This document shows, piece after piece, positions 1 to 7,916 of a stretch of DNA of 64,000 nt. Below the pieces are notes generated by a model that saw only the letters and a list, made by a program, of their open reading frames with translations, ran no database searches and was not told the origin of the DNA. This stretch comes from Bacteroidota bacterium (GTDB lineage Bacteria; Bacteroidota; Bacteroidia; Chitinophagales; Chitinophagaceae): NCBI GenBank assembly GCA_030706735.1, contig JAUZNZ010000004.1, positions 62,001 to 126,000 of the forward strand, written 5' to 3'. Position 1 is the first letter of the stretch, and each line of letters opens with the position of its first letter. Position numbers and translations under genes: made by a program.

Positions 1-1
1 A

Positions 2-124
2 CAGACTGATGAGGCGAAACTGAAACAATGGTATTCCGGTATCTCCCATGTCAGCACACACAACGCCTATCACACGGGACAGATCCTTTTTATCCGCAAG
101 ATGCAGGGTTCCTGGAAACGTTAG
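2..124 (+). CDS. DinB-like protein, C-terminal end only
   Basis: The window opens inside a gene whose last 40 codons read in frame to a TAG stop at 122-124. The segment SHVSTHNAYHTGQILFIRK resembles the last helix of DinB/YfiT four-helix proteins, where a His-x3-His arrangement supplies metal ligands and HxGQI is typical. The stop lies three bases before the next start, so it probably heads the operon with the YeeE/YedE genes. DinB proteins are metal-dependent thiol-handling or DNA-damage enzymes; the precise role cannot be judged from this fragment. Confidence 0.6.
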   Translation, partial: QTDEAKLKQWYSGISHVSTHNAYHTGQILFIRKMQGSWKR

Positions 125-127
125 CCC

Positions 128-640
128 ATGACCGACCTGCTCAAATTCATACGCCAGCCCTGGCCCTGGTACGTTGCCGGGCCGTTGATCGGGCTCATCG
201 TGCCGGCCTTGCTGCTGGCAGGCAACAAATCATTCGGCATATCGTCTTCCCTGAGGCAGATCTGCGCGGCATGCTTTCCCGCCGAGATCTCATTTTTTAA
301 ATATGATTGGAAAAAGCAGAAGTGGAACCTTTTCTTTGTGGCAGGCATCGTGATCGGCGGATTCATCGCGACCTCCTTTCTGTCGGATAGGTTCGTAGAG
401 CTCCTTCCTTCCGATATTTTTAATGTCGGGGCATTAATGACGCTCAGGGGGTTCTTGTTTATCGCGGTGGGAGGCTTCCTCGTCGGCTTCGGTACGCGAT
501 ATGCCGGGGGCTGTACGTCCGGCCACTCGATCATGGGCATTTCCAATTTGCAGTGGCCCTCATTCCTCGCGACTTGCTGCTTCATGATCGGGGGCCTGGT
601 CATGACCTGGTTCATTTTCCCCCTGATCCTAAAATTATAG
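128..640 (+). CDS. YeeE/YedE-family sulfur-compound transporter, first half
   Basis: A 170-residue inner-membrane protein with about four hydrophobic segments. Residues 121-136 (GTRYAGGCTSGHSIMG) are the signature of YeeE/YedE proteins, which import thiosulfate or related sulfur compounds through a pore lined by conserved cysteines; Cys129 is the signature cysteine. Full-length YeeE proteins are about twice as long, so this is one half of a split transporter whose other half is the next gene, five bases downstream. The rhodanese gene that follows supports a role in sulfur uptake and sulfane transfer. Substrate is inferred from the family. Confidence 0.85.
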   Translation: MTDLLKFIRQPWPWYVAGPLIGLIVPALLLAGNKSFGISSSLRQICAACFPAEISFFKYDWKKQKWNLFFVAGIVIGGFIATSFLSDRFVELLPSDIFNVGALMTLRGFLFIAVGGFLVGFGTRYAGGCTSGHSIMGISNLQWPSFLATCCFMIGGLVMTWFIFPLILKL

Positions 641-645
641 GCAAG

Positions 646-1056
646 ATGAAGTACTTAAAATATGTAGTTCTCGGCATTCTTTTCGGCATCATTCTCGTGA
701 AGTCGGAGGTGATCTCCTGGTTCAGGATACAGGAAATGTTCAGGTTTCAATCTTTCCGGATGTATGGCATCCTGGGCAGCGCCATCCTGGTAGGCATGCT
801 CAGCATCGCGGTGATAAAAAAATTCAAGATCAGGACCGTCGGGAACGAACCGGTAGTCATCGCGGACAAGACCTTTCATTGGGGAAACGTGATCGGAGGA
901 CTGATCTTCGGTCTGGGCTGGGCGATGACCGGAGCCTGCCCGGGACCACTTTTCGCCCAGATCGGCAGCGGCTACGGCGTCGTCCTGTTCACGCTTGCTT
1001 TTGCCATCCTCGGCACATGGGTCTATGGATTGATTAAAGAGAAATTGCCTCACTAA
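646..1056 (+). CDS. YeeE/YedE-family transporter, second half (DUF6691-like)
   Basis: A 136-residue membrane protein with four hydrophobic segments. The motif GWAMTGACPGPLFAQIGSG (about residues 92-110) is the second-half counterpart of the YeeE cysteine motif. An in-frame extension upstream to 553 would overlap the previous gene; the ATG at 646 starts directly with a hydrophobic helix and lies five bases after the previous stop. The two halves presumably form a heteromeric pore. Twelve bases separate it from the rhodanese gene. Confidence 0.82.
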   Translation: MKYLKYVVLGILFGIILVKSEVISWFRIQEMFRFQSFRMYGILGSAILVGMLSIAVIKKFKIRTVGNEPVVIADKTFHWGNVIGGLIFGLGWAMTGACPGPLFAQIGSGYGVVLFTLAFAILGTWVYGLIKEKLPH

Positions 1057-1068
1057 AAAGTGTAATAT

Positions 1069-1536
1069 ATGTGTAGAACCTCGCGCTCGCTTTCTTGCTG
1101 CCTGTTGGTATTTTCCCTCCTAACGAGCTCATTCGTCCGATCAACGCATGCTACCGGCGAACCCTGGACTCCCGCCCAATTGGAATCCCCGGAAACTCTG
1201 GCGAAGATCCTCAATGATCCGGCGGCCAGACAACCGATCGTTTTCTGCATCGGACCGACCGCAATGATCAAAGGCTCGATCGATATCGGGCCTGCAAAAG
1301 AAGACTCCAACCTGGTTAAATTCAGGCACCAGCTCGATCATTTGCCGAAGGACGCCGACATCGTCATCTATTGCGGCTGCTGTCCCTTTGCACATTGCCC
1401 AAATGTCAGACCCGCCTTTGAATTGCTCAATCGAATGAAGTTCACCCGCCAGAAGTTGCTCAACCTGGAGCATAACCTGAAGATCGACTGGATCAATAAG
1501 GGTTATCCCCTAATGCCCGCAATATCAGGTAGATAA
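1069..1536 (+). CDS. Exported rhodanese-like protein
   Basis: A 155-residue protein with an N-terminal hydrophobic export signal (about residues 8-22). Residues 97-110 (DIVIYCGCCPFAHC) form a rhodanese active-site loop with Cys102 as likely nucleophile; the loop is unusually Cys-rich (102, 104, 105, 110). Rhodaneses move sulfane sulfur from thiosulfate or persulfides to acceptors. It closes the operon with the split YeeE transporter, consistent with periplasmic sulfur handling. Whether it acts as a sulfurtransferase or a redox/metal-binding variant cannot be told from sequence alone. Confidence 0.75.
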   Translation: MCRTSRSLSCCLLVFSLLTSSFVRSTHATGEPWTPAQLESPETLAKILNDPAARQPIVFCIGPTAMIKGSIDIGPAKEDSNLVKFRHQLDHLPKDADIVIYCGCCPFAHCPNVRPAFELLNRMKFTRQKLLNLEHNLKIDWINKGYPLMPAISGR

Positions 1537-1586
1537 TTCCGTTTAAGGGCTATATTGCCAAATAAGGTCTACTTATCCCATTTATT

Positions 1587-2408
1587 ATGAAAAACCGATC
1601 TTTACATCTCTTTATCCTCTTTATTCTCGGCCTCTTTTGCCTGTCTTCCTGCGATTTCTTCAATGATAAACCGGCTCCGGCGGCAAAAGTGGTCACCGAC
1701 ACCATGGTGATCGTTAAAGATTCCATCATCAATGCGGGTCATTTCGATTCCATCCCGGTTGGCTTCTACCAGGGCATGTTGCCCTGCAGGAATTGTGAAG
1801 CGATCCAACGCACGATCCTTTTCTCAAGTGATGAACATTTTACCATGGAGGAGCTCGAACTCGGGAAGAGTATCCCGGCCAAAAGGACGGAAGGCACCTG
1901 GGAACACGATAAGGGCAAATTCCTCTTATACCTGAATAACAAGGTCCTCGCACAATACCGCCTCACGAAGGACAGCCTGATCAATTTGGAGAATAACGGC
2001 TCCCGCATTCCGGACTCGATGTCCCGGCAATATGTCCTGTTTAAAAAGAATACGGCCCCGGAAAATCCCGCATGGCGTCAAAAGGCAACCGAGGGGGTCG
2101 ACATCCTCGGTATTGGCAGCGACCCGTTCTGGAGCGTAGAGATCGACAATCAAAAGTTTATCTTATTTAAACTGGCTACGGCCGCCAAGCCCGTGATCGT
2201 GCCCATCGAAAAGCCATCGGTCGCTAAGGACAGCATGGTCTATTCGATCACCACGGAAGGCGGCAGCCCACTCAAGATCTCCGTCTCTCCCGGCTTTTGC
2301 AACGACGGCATCGGCGACCATTTATACGAATACCGGATGAAGGTCTGGTATAGGGGCCAACTCTACAAAGGCTGTGCAGTCAAATTGAACGCGGCCGCTC
2401 ACGAGTGA
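1587..2408 (+). CDS. NlpE-like lipoprotein with COG3650-type domain
   Basis: A 273-residue lipoprotein: signal peptide ending in LSSC with lipidated Cys at about residue 22. Residues 57-150 match the NlpE N-terminal domain (GFYQGMLPCRNCEAIQRTI, including the CxxC pair), known from copper tolerance and envelope stress sensing. The second half has GIGSDPFWSVEI, characteristic of the COG3650-type domain that often follows NlpE in Bacteroidota. It is probably anchored in the outer membrane. It is transcribed alone; its stop faces the stop of the DeoR gene 16 bases away. Confidence 0.75.
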   Translation: MKNRSLHLFILFILGLFCLSSCDFFNDKPAPAAKVVTDTMVIVKDSIINAGHFDSIPVGFYQGMLPCRNCEAIQRTILFSSDEHFTMEELELGKSIPAKRTEGTWEHDKGKFLLYLNNKVLAQYRLTKDSLINLENNGSRIPDSMSRQYVLFKKNTAPENPAWRQKATEGVDILGIGSDPFWSVEIDNQKFILFKLATAAKPVIVPIEKPSVAKDSMVYSITTEGGSPLKISVSPGFCNDGIGDHLYEYRMKVWYRGQLYKGCAVKLNAAAHE

Positions 2409-2424
2409 ACGCAGCTTCCGCATT

Positions 2425-3168
2425 TCAACATATCCGGATATCCCGGTCCCGGTAGGGTCCGAATAGTTCATCCCCCGGGTCGATCTCGGTCACAATATAG
2501 TCCAGCGTATCGATCGGGCAGATCTTATAGGTCTCCGCCGTGCCGATCTTTGCATGGCCCGTCAAGGCCACCACCTGATCGGAACACCTGACCATCGCCC
2601 GCTTCATTTCACATTCGAAATAGTCGATGCTGCTGACGCCGATCTCGTGATGCAGGCTGCAAACGCCGATGAAGCAAATATCCACATGCGATTCTTCGAA
2701 CAGGCTGATCGCATGCGCGCCGGCCGTCACCCGCGAGTCGGGCAGGATCCTTCCTCCCGCGATGATGACCTCCATATTCTTTCGGCCGGCCAACAAGGCG
2801 GCAGCAGGAATATTATTGGTGATAATGGTCAGCGGCATATCGAGCAGTCCGGCAAGGGCATAGGTCGTCGTGCCTCCGTCCAGCAGCAGGGTCTGACCCG
2901 GCCTGATCAGGGACAACGCTTTCCTGGCGATGATCTCCTTTTCTTTTTCCGAAGCATGGATACGCTCTCCGAAACTATGCGCATTCGGGGAGTGCGGGAT
3001 CGCGCCGCCCCGCACCTTCGTCAGTAGTCCATTTTTAGCCAGTCCCTCGATGTCTCTGCGGATCGTATCCTCCGATACCCGCAAGGCTTCGCTCAACGCG
3101 CCGAGCTTCACCGATTGGTTCGATCTTAACTGATTAATAATGAATTCAAGGCGCTCTTCTTTCAACAT
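2425..3168 (-). CDS. DeoR-family transcriptional repressor
   Basis: A 247-residue regulator. The N-terminus (MLKEERLEFIINQL, then RVSEDTIRRDIEGL) is the DeoR winged helix-turn-helix. The C-terminal part contains LIRPGQTLLLDGGTTTYAL, the sugar-phosphate sensing fold typical of DeoR. The frame is open 27 codons further upstream to 3249, but that extension is AT-rich and not family-like, and ATG at 3168 matches the usual start. It is divergent from the nucleotidase gene, and repeats in the shared 74-base gap look like its operators. The effector is probably a phosphorylated sugar or nucleoside product. Confidence 0.85.
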   Translation of the reverse strand: MLKEERLEFIINQLRSNQSVKLGALSEALRVSEDTIRRDIEGLAKNGLLTKVRGGAIPHSPNAHSFGERIHASEKEKEIIARKALSLIRPGQTLLLDGGTTTYALAGLLDMPLTIITNNIPAAALLAGRKNMEVIIAGGRILPDSRVTAGAHAISLFEESHVDICFIGVCSLHHEIGVSSIDYFECEMKRAMVRCSDQVVALTGHAKIGTAETYKICPIDTLDYIVTEIDPGDELFGPYRDRDIRIC

Positions 3169-3169
3169 T

Positions 3170-3220
3170 TTGCAAATATTTGCGATAAAATTACACAAAT
3201 TCGCCGTATTATTGCAAATA
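3170..3220. promoter_or_regulatory. Candidate DeoR operator pair
   Basis: GCAAATATTTGC at 3172-3183 is a perfect 12-base palindrome next to the DeoR start codon. The nine-base word TTGCAAATA occurs at 3170-3178 and again at 3212-3220, 42 bases apart, which is about four helical turns. Two same-face sites between divergent genes fit autoregulation and control of the nucleotidase, possibly with looping. Confidence 0.5.
3186..3218 (-). promoter_or_regulatory. Candidate promoter of the DeoR gene
   Basis: On the minus strand TTTG (3218-3215) is followed after 21 bases by TAATTTTA (3193-3186), close to the Bacteroidota -33/-7 pattern TTTG-N19-21-TAnnTTTG (last base differs). The expected transcription start near 3180 falls within the palindrome at 3172-3183, so repressor binding there would block transcription. 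Confidence 0.4.
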
Positions 3221-3242
3221 GAAGCATCAAAAATAGCAAGAC

Positions 3243-3791
3243 ATGGCAAAAAAGCGGCTTATCATCGACATGGATCACGTCATGGCGGACATCACTTCAC
3301 AGTACATCAAATGGTTTAAAGAGGCGACAGGCATCGAAATGCAGCGGCAGGACCTCCTGGGTAAACCCGAAGACCAGGCCTTCCCGGATCCGCAGCTGGT
3401 AAGAAAGTTTCTGCATACACCGGGTTTCTTCCGTTCGGCGCCGGTCATAGCGGGCAGCCAGGAAGTGATCAGGGAGTTGAACGATTCGTATGACCTGTTC
3501 ATCGTATCCGCGGCGATGGAGTTTCCGCAGTCGCTCTCCGAGAAGTTCGAGTGGCTGCAGGAGCACTTCCCCTTTATCCATTGGCAGCAGGTCATTCTCT
3601 GCGGTTCCAAGCGACCGATCTCCGGCGATTTCATGATCGACGATCACCTCAAGAACCTGGATCATTTCAATGGGGAAAAGCTCCTGTTTTCCGCAACGCA
3701 TAATTCCGATATCGACAACTCCGCCTACACCAGGGTAAATAATTGGGACGAGGTCCGCCGCCTGCTGCTCCAGCTACACGCGCTCGCTTAA
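3243..3791 (+). CDS. 5'(3')-deoxyribonucleotidase-like HAD phosphatase
   Basis: A 182-residue HAD-superfamily protein of the 5'-nucleotidase, deoxy, cytosolic type C group. Motif I is IIDMDHVMAD with Asp9 (nucleophile) and Asp11; FIVSAAMEFPQSL carries the motif II Ser; CGSKRPISGDFMIDDHLKNL supplies the motif III Lys and the IDD acidic pair. The family removes phosphate from deoxynucleoside monophosphates. It is divergent from the DeoR regulator, suggesting linked control, and its 3' end overlaps the racemase 3' end on the other strand by 18 bases. Confidence 0.8.
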   Translation: MAKKRLIIDMDHVMADITSQYIKWFKEATGIEMQRQDLLGKPEDQAFPDPQLVRKFLHTPGFFRSAPVIAGSQEVIRELNDSYDLFIVSAAMEFPQSLSEKFEWLQEHFPFIHWQQVILCGSKRPISGDFMIDDHLKNLDHFNGEKLLFSATHNSDIDNSAYTRVNNWDEVRRLLLQLHALA

Positions 3792-4487
3792 GACCCGGTC
3801 GCCCGATAGCGCAAAATCCACCGCCGCCCGGGCATGGATCGCGGCCGTATCGAATAACGGAACCGGGCTGTCCTCCGGCTTGATGAGCAAAGGGAATTCC
3901 GTGCAGCCCAATATCGCGGCGTCCGCCCCCCTGGCGGCCAGCTTCTCGATGATAGACACGAACTTCTTTCTCGTTTCCTCACGAAAGATCCCCTTATTCA
4001 ACTCCGTAAAAATGGCGCCGTTAATGAATTCCCTGTCTTCGGGCGAAGGGATCAGCCCTTCGATGCCATGCTCCCTCAGTTTGTCCGCAAAGAAGGGCTC
4101 CTCCATCGTGGTTCGGGTACCCAGCAGCGCCACTTTGCTCATGCCTTGCGCGCTTACCGCCCGCGCCGTCTCGGTCACGATATGAATGAGCGGGATGTCG
4201 ATGCAACGTTGAACTGTATCCGCCATCATATGCATGGTATTGGCACCGAGCAGGAGACAATCGGCGCCTGCATCCTGCAGCCGGCGTGCGATGGCCCCCA
4301 TGGCCTTTCCCTTCGCGATCCAATCCGTCGTTTTGTCGGGCCGGTATTCCTCGAAGTCGACGGAATACAGCAGCAGCTTCGCCGAATGCAACGCGCCCAG
4401 TCGCTGGTTGGTTAATTCATTGATCGCGCGGTAATAGTCCACCGTGGAGATCCAGGACGTGCCGCCGATCAGTCCGATTGTTTTCAT
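3774..4487 (-). CDS. Aspartate/glutamate racemase family protein (single-Cys variant)
   Basis: A 237-residue cytosolic protein with the Asp/Glu racemase fold: N-terminal MKTIGLIGGTSWISTVDYY, the substrate loop GANTMHMMAD (81-90) and ILGCTEFPLL with Cys195. PLP-independent racemases normally use two cysteines. Cys195 is present but the first position is Ala82, so the enzyme may be stereospecific or have altered activity; the E. coli YgeA group also lacks the first Cys. ATG 4487 was chosen over the in-frame 4520 because it begins exactly at the conserved N-terminus. It is convergent with the nucleotidase. Confidence 0.82.
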   Translation of the reverse strand: MKTIGLIGGTSWISTVDYYRAINELTNQRLGALHSAKLLLYSVDFEEYRPDKTTDWIAKGKAMGAIARRLQDAGADCLLLGANTMHMMADTVQRCIDIPLIHIVTETARAVSAQGMSKVALLGTRTTMEEPFFADKLREHGIEGLIPSPEDREFINGAIFTELNKGIFREETRKKFVSIIEKLAARGADAAILGCTEFPLLIKPEDSPVPLFDTAAIHARAAVDFALSGDRVLSERV

Positions 4488-4628
4488 GATGTCTGAATTG
4501 AATGTGTTGTCGATCCGCACTAATTTTGTCCATCGCGCGACAAATATAGCCGCCGCGGCGCTTACAAAACAGATGCAGATTTGTCAATTCCGCCTGTATC
4601 AGATTTCAAGCCTTCCCCGCCCGGCCTT

Positions 4629-5441
4629 TCACTTGCCTCCGGTCCCTCGCGCTGCTCCGCAATTTACCACGAAGTTCGCCGGCGTCGATTGAACCTGCAC
4701 CGGTGACAGGATCTTCAACGACGCCGAACCGGATAGCGATCTGCCCAGTTGCCAGACATGAGACGGCAGCACGTCGGTTCCTGTCCCGCTAAGTTGCTTG
4801 CTGAGCGTTCCGTTCGATCCTCCGTCGCTGTTGACCCAGGTGTACCTGATCATTCCCTTACCGCTGTAGTGCACGGTGGCAGTAAAACTGAGGGCAACCG
4901 GACAAGCGCCGTTATACGAGGGCTTGTTGACAGCGACCTGCACATTTTGTACTTGCAGGAACGGTTTGTTGATCCCTGCCGCGGCGCCCGGCACCCCACC
5001 GGCGCCCGCACTTCCCACCGGCGTTCCTACATGTGCAGCTCCTGCCGGCGCACCCACACGCGCAGCCCCCGCCGGCGCCACGCCATTGCAGGCAAGCTCA
5101 AAGTTGGCGTGCGGGGATTCATACGCGACCGGCGAGAGGATTTTCACGGCTTGCCAGCCGCTGTAGCTCTTGCCGATCTGCCAGGTCGTGTTGATGGTTT
5201 GCGTTCCCCCCGCTTTCAGGGTCAGGCTACGGGTGGGCGCATGTGCCCCGTCGCTGCGCAGCCAGGTGTACTGGACAGTACCGGAGCCACTGTAGTGGAT
5301 AGTCGCAGTAAAGGTGATCTTGGCCGGACAGGCGCCATTATATGCAGGACGGTCGGCCACGACGGAGATATCCCGGATCTGTTGTGACCGGGCAGACAGG
5401 ACGAGGATGCAGCATCCGAGGACAATCATTACTTTTTTCAT
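4629..5441 (-). CDS. Secreted protein with two copies of a beta-sandwich-like domain
   Basis: A 270-residue protein with an N-terminal signal peptide (MKKVMIVLGCCILVLSARSQ). It contains two homologous domains of about 95 residues, at about 25-118 and 165-260. Each has YNGACP near its start, FTAT.HYSG.G in the middle, YTW.(R/N)SDG, and ends KILSPV followed by NF...C. Two cysteines per copy suggest one disulfide each. The linker is an Ala/Gly/Pro/Val stretch of degenerate repeats (APAGAARVGAPAGAAHVG). No enzyme motif is seen; a binding or adhesive role is plausible but the function is unknown. I do not recognise the family by name. Confidence 0.7.
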   Translation of the reverse strand: MKKVMIVLGCCILVLSARSQQIRDISVVADRPAYNGACPAKITFTATIHYSGSGTVQYTWLRSDGAHAPTRSLTLKAGGTQTINTTWQIGKSYSGWQAVKILSPVAYESPHANFELACNGVAPAGAARVGAPAGAAHVGTPVGSAGAGGVPGAAAGINKPFLQVQNVQVAVNKPSYNGACPVALSFTATVHYSGKGMIRYTWVNSDGGSNGTLSKQLSGTGTDVLPSHVWQLGRSLSGSASLKILSPVQVQSTPANFVVNCGAARGTGGK

Positions 5442-5531
5442 GGTGTTGGCATTTAGGTGCTGCAAAAACACAATAAAAAAAGCCGCATGTCAATCGGATG
5501 ATCATCTGATTTATCAGCCGGTGGTCGTAAT

Positions 5532-6524
5532 TTATCGGATCACCTCAAAATCGGCCGCCGTCACTTGCCCGAGTTTCTTGAGATCGTCATTATTCCAGCG
5601 GCTGTCGGGCGCGCCGGTGATATACATATCGGAGCCCACATCCGCGAGGATCAGTCCGTATTTTTTCATAGCCTTCAGGATCACCTGGTTGCTGGCAGAA
5701 AATCCGCTGAGGTCAAACCCGGCCTTCAACCGGATCCTGGCGCCGAAACGCAGGCTATAGGTCCCGCCGCTGCTGTTCACGTCATGACGCGCAGGGGAGA
5801 TATGGCCGGGTCGGATATGCGACTTCGTGAGCGTGAACCGGATAGGGTGCGGGATCTCTCCCTTTACTATTTCCTCATAGCGCACCAATCCCGGAAAGAT
5901 AGGCAGGCCTGCCGCATCGGCTGAGGTCCAGCCATCGGGCCGCAGTGCATCCGAATGTAAATGAAAGATGGCGCCGCTGGAGGCTTCCCAATGACCGCCG
6001 TTCACGCTCGCATTATAGAGTTCGTATAGCACCCCGCTGTCCTTGTCGATCGCGATGACGTGCGAATCCCCTTGTCCGTTGCCTTCGATGGGCGCATCCA
6101 GGGGAATGGGGTAGGGGCCCGGATCGCTCTCGTCTCCATAGTTGCCGTCATAGGCATTGCTCCGGTATACGACGGGGATCTTGGGCTGGCTTGCGCACAC
6201 GACCACAAAGGGAATACCGATGGGGGCGCCCTGCCAGAGACCGCTGCCGAAATCGGCAAAGACCCCCGTATGGGCATAGGCGGCCAGGATCTGACCGCTG
6301 GCGCTGTCTACCGCTGAGGCGGAAATGTCTTTATTCCATGGATTGTCTGCAGGGAAGAGCATGACCTGTTCGGCATCCGACAATTGGGTATGGCACGTCG
6401 AGGTGCCGTGCGGGTCGTTCGGTACTCCGGGTCCCGGCTGCGCGGCCGGAGGCGTACCCTTCTTCGAGCAGTAAATAAGACAAATGGAGCAAAGGACGGC
6501 TAAGAGAGAGCAGATGGCTTTCAT
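5532..6524 (-). CDS. Lipoprotein of unknown function (330 residues)
   Basis: ATG 6524 gives a lipoprotein signal (MKAICSLLAVLCSICLIYCS, lipidated Cys at 19), a Pro/Gly-rich linker, then one globular domain of about 290 residues. Its most distinctive stretches are LFPADNPWNKDISA, the acidic PYPIPLDAPIEGNGQGDSHV, YELYNASVNGGHWEA, PHPIRFTLTKS and the C-terminal DSRWNNDDL. Similar secreted domains occur in other bacteria but I cannot name the family or an activity. The frame is open 52 codons further upstream without a signal peptide, so 6524 is preferred. It is divergent from the DUF2809 gene. Confidence 0.7.
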   Translation of the reverse strand: MKAICSLLAVLCSICLIYCSKKGTPPAAQPGPGVPNDPHGTSTCHTQLSDAEQVMLFPADNPWNKDISASAVDSASGQILAAYAHTGVFADFGSGLWQGAPIGIPFVVVCASQPKIPVVYRSNAYDGNYGDESDPGPYPIPLDAPIEGNGQGDSHVIAIDKDSGVLYELYNASVNGGHWEASSGAIFHLHSDALRPDGWTSADAAGLPIFPGLVRYEEIVKGEIPHPIRFTLTKSHIRPGHISPARHDVNSSGGTYSLRFGARIRLKAGFDLSGFSASNQVILKAMKKYGLILADVGSDMYITGAPDSRWNNDDLKKLGQVTAADFEVIR

Positions 6525-6654
6525 AGAGTGGATTTCGTACCCATAGAGTACAAATAATATACCAGAACCGGCCGCGGGATCAATCCTTGAACCGGATCTG
6601 AATTGGCCGCGATTCCGGGCCCTTCTTTCTTGGAAAGGTGCTTTTTTTTCATTT

Positions 6655-6671
6655 ACTTTGTATTTCAAAGT
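6655..6671. promoter_or_regulatory. Inverted repeat ACTTTG-N5-CAAAGT (candidate operator)
   Basis: A perfect six-base inverted repeat with a five-base AT spacer lies 19 bases before the ATG at 6691, preceded by a run of eight T residues. This is where an operator overlapping the promoter of the DUF2809-MpaB pair would be expected. The cognate regulator is not in the window. Confidence 0.4.
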
Positions 6672-6690
6672 ACTTTCCAAACAGTAAGCA

Positions 6691-7098
6691 ATGCCCAGCC
6701 GCCGCCAACTCTTTTCTTTTCACAAGGGCTATTTCTGGCTCAGCGCCCTGCTATTCATGGTGGAGGTCCTCATCGCCAGGTATCTGCACGACGAGTTCAT
6801 CCGCCCCATCGGGGGCGACTACCTGGTGGTCATTTGGCTATATTGCCTGGTTCGCAGCTTCACGAATATTCCGGTAGGACTCACCGCGGCCTGTGTGCTC
6901 CTTTTTGCCTATGGGGTCGAAATGACGCAATATGTTCACCTGGCGGACAGACTGGGCTTCACCGGCCCTTCCCTGATGCGAACAATGCTGGGAAGTTCTT
7001 TCTCCTGGGTGGATATGCTCGCATATACCCTGGGGATCGTTACCGTAATGGCATGCGAAAAGATCAGACTTGTAGCTTATGAAAGATTTTGTGCATAA
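6691..7098 (+). CDS. DUF2809 family membrane protein
   Basis: A 135-residue protein with about four transmembrane helices. It has the DUF2809 pattern: an N-terminal helix, then RYLHDEFIRPIGGDYLVVIW, and the helix start FAYGVEMTQY; these polar residues within or next to helices are the conserved features. Molecular function is unknown for the family. Its end overlaps the next gene by 20 bases, indicating one operon and probably translational coupling. Confidence 0.75.
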   Translation: MPSRRQLFSFHKGYFWLSALLFMVEVLIARYLHDEFIRPIGGDYLVVIWLYCLVRSFTNIPVGLTAACVLLFAYGVEMTQYVHLADRLGFTGPSLMRTMLGSSFSWVDMLAYTLGIVTVMACEKIRLVAYERFCA

Positions 7099-7840
7099 AG
7101 ATTCCATCGTGCGCCGCATCTGGGGGCGGGGAGACTGCATTCTGCTGATCTTCGCCGGCGGTGCCGCCGAGTTTGCCCTCAACAAGGCGGTCGATTGGCT
7201 TTATTTCACCGGCCGCCTTCCCGCCGATCCCCTGGGCCGGCTTTTTTCAACCGTGACCTACGCCCAACGGATCGTCTTTGCCGACCAGGATCGGGCCATG
7301 GCGGCCATCGACCAGATCAGCGCCATCCATCGCGGGGTGGAGCAGCATCGCGGTCAACCCATCCCCCCGGAAGCCTACCTGGACGTACTCTTCATGCTGA
7401 TCGATTATTCGATCCGCGCCTTTGAATTGTTGGAACGACCAATGACGATAGAAGAGAGGGCAGAAGTCTTCTCGGTTTTTTTTCAAGTGGGATCGCGCAT
7501 GGGGCTACGGGACCTGCCCGCCGATTATCCGGCCTACGCCGCCATGCGAAAACAATACATGGAAAAGGATCTTGTCGCCGGACATTTCTCTTTCGACCTT
7601 TACCGGCAATATCGCAAACACCTGGGCTTCTTGCGTTATCAAAGCTTGCTGCAGATACAAGGGATGCTGGTACCCGCCCGGGTCCGAGGGCTCCTCCGAT
7701 TACCTTCCGTTCCCTGGATAGTGCCGGCCATTCTGCTGTACAAGGGCCTTCATCGCCTTCGCCTGGATCGCCTGGTAAAGGATATCATTCTGCCGCACGC
7801 GTACAAAGCGCGCATTTACCGGTTGGATAGGGCCGGCTGA
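7079..7840 (+). CDS. MpaB-type oxygenase family protein (DUF2236)
   Basis: A 253-residue protein with the DUF2236 layout: an early segment with DPLGRLFSTVTYAQRIVF, the word AIHRGVEQ, and a helix DVLFMLIDYSIRAFELLERP. Relatives include fungal MpaB and, more distantly, latex-clearing protein, both oxidative enzymes. It is coupled to the DUF2809 gene. Reaction and substrate are unknown; assignment to an oxygenase is by family only. A region near residues 205-220 (VPWIVPAILLYKGL) is hydrophobic and may associate with the membrane. Confidence 0.65.
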   Translation: MKDFVHKDSIVRRIWGRGDCILLIFAGGAAEFALNKAVDWLYFTGRLPADPLGRLFSTVTYAQRIVFADQDRAMAAIDQISAIHRGVEQHRGQPIPPEAYLDVLFMLIDYSIRAFELLERPMTIEERAEVFSVFFQVGSRMGLRDLPADYPAYAAMRKQYMEKDLVAGHFSFDLYRQYRKHLGFLRYQSLLQIQGMLVPARVRGLLRLPSVPWIVPAILLYKGLHRLRLDRLVKDIILPHAYKARIYRLDRAG

Positions 7841-7856
7841 ACCGATCCGCCGCATC

Positions 7857-7910
7857 GCACCATCCCGCCGCACGGCAGCATCCCGCCGCACCGCACCATC
7901 CCACTGCCGC
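7857..7910. repeat. 18-base tandem repeat, three copies
   Basis: Three copies at 7857-7874, 7875-7892 and 7893-7910 share the core GCA(C/G)CATCCC(G/A)C, with small differences. The array begins 17 bases after the MpaB-family stop and fills the gap up to the convergent stop of the next gene. It has no hairpin-plus-T tail. Confidence 0.6.
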
Positions 7911-7916
7911 ATCCTC

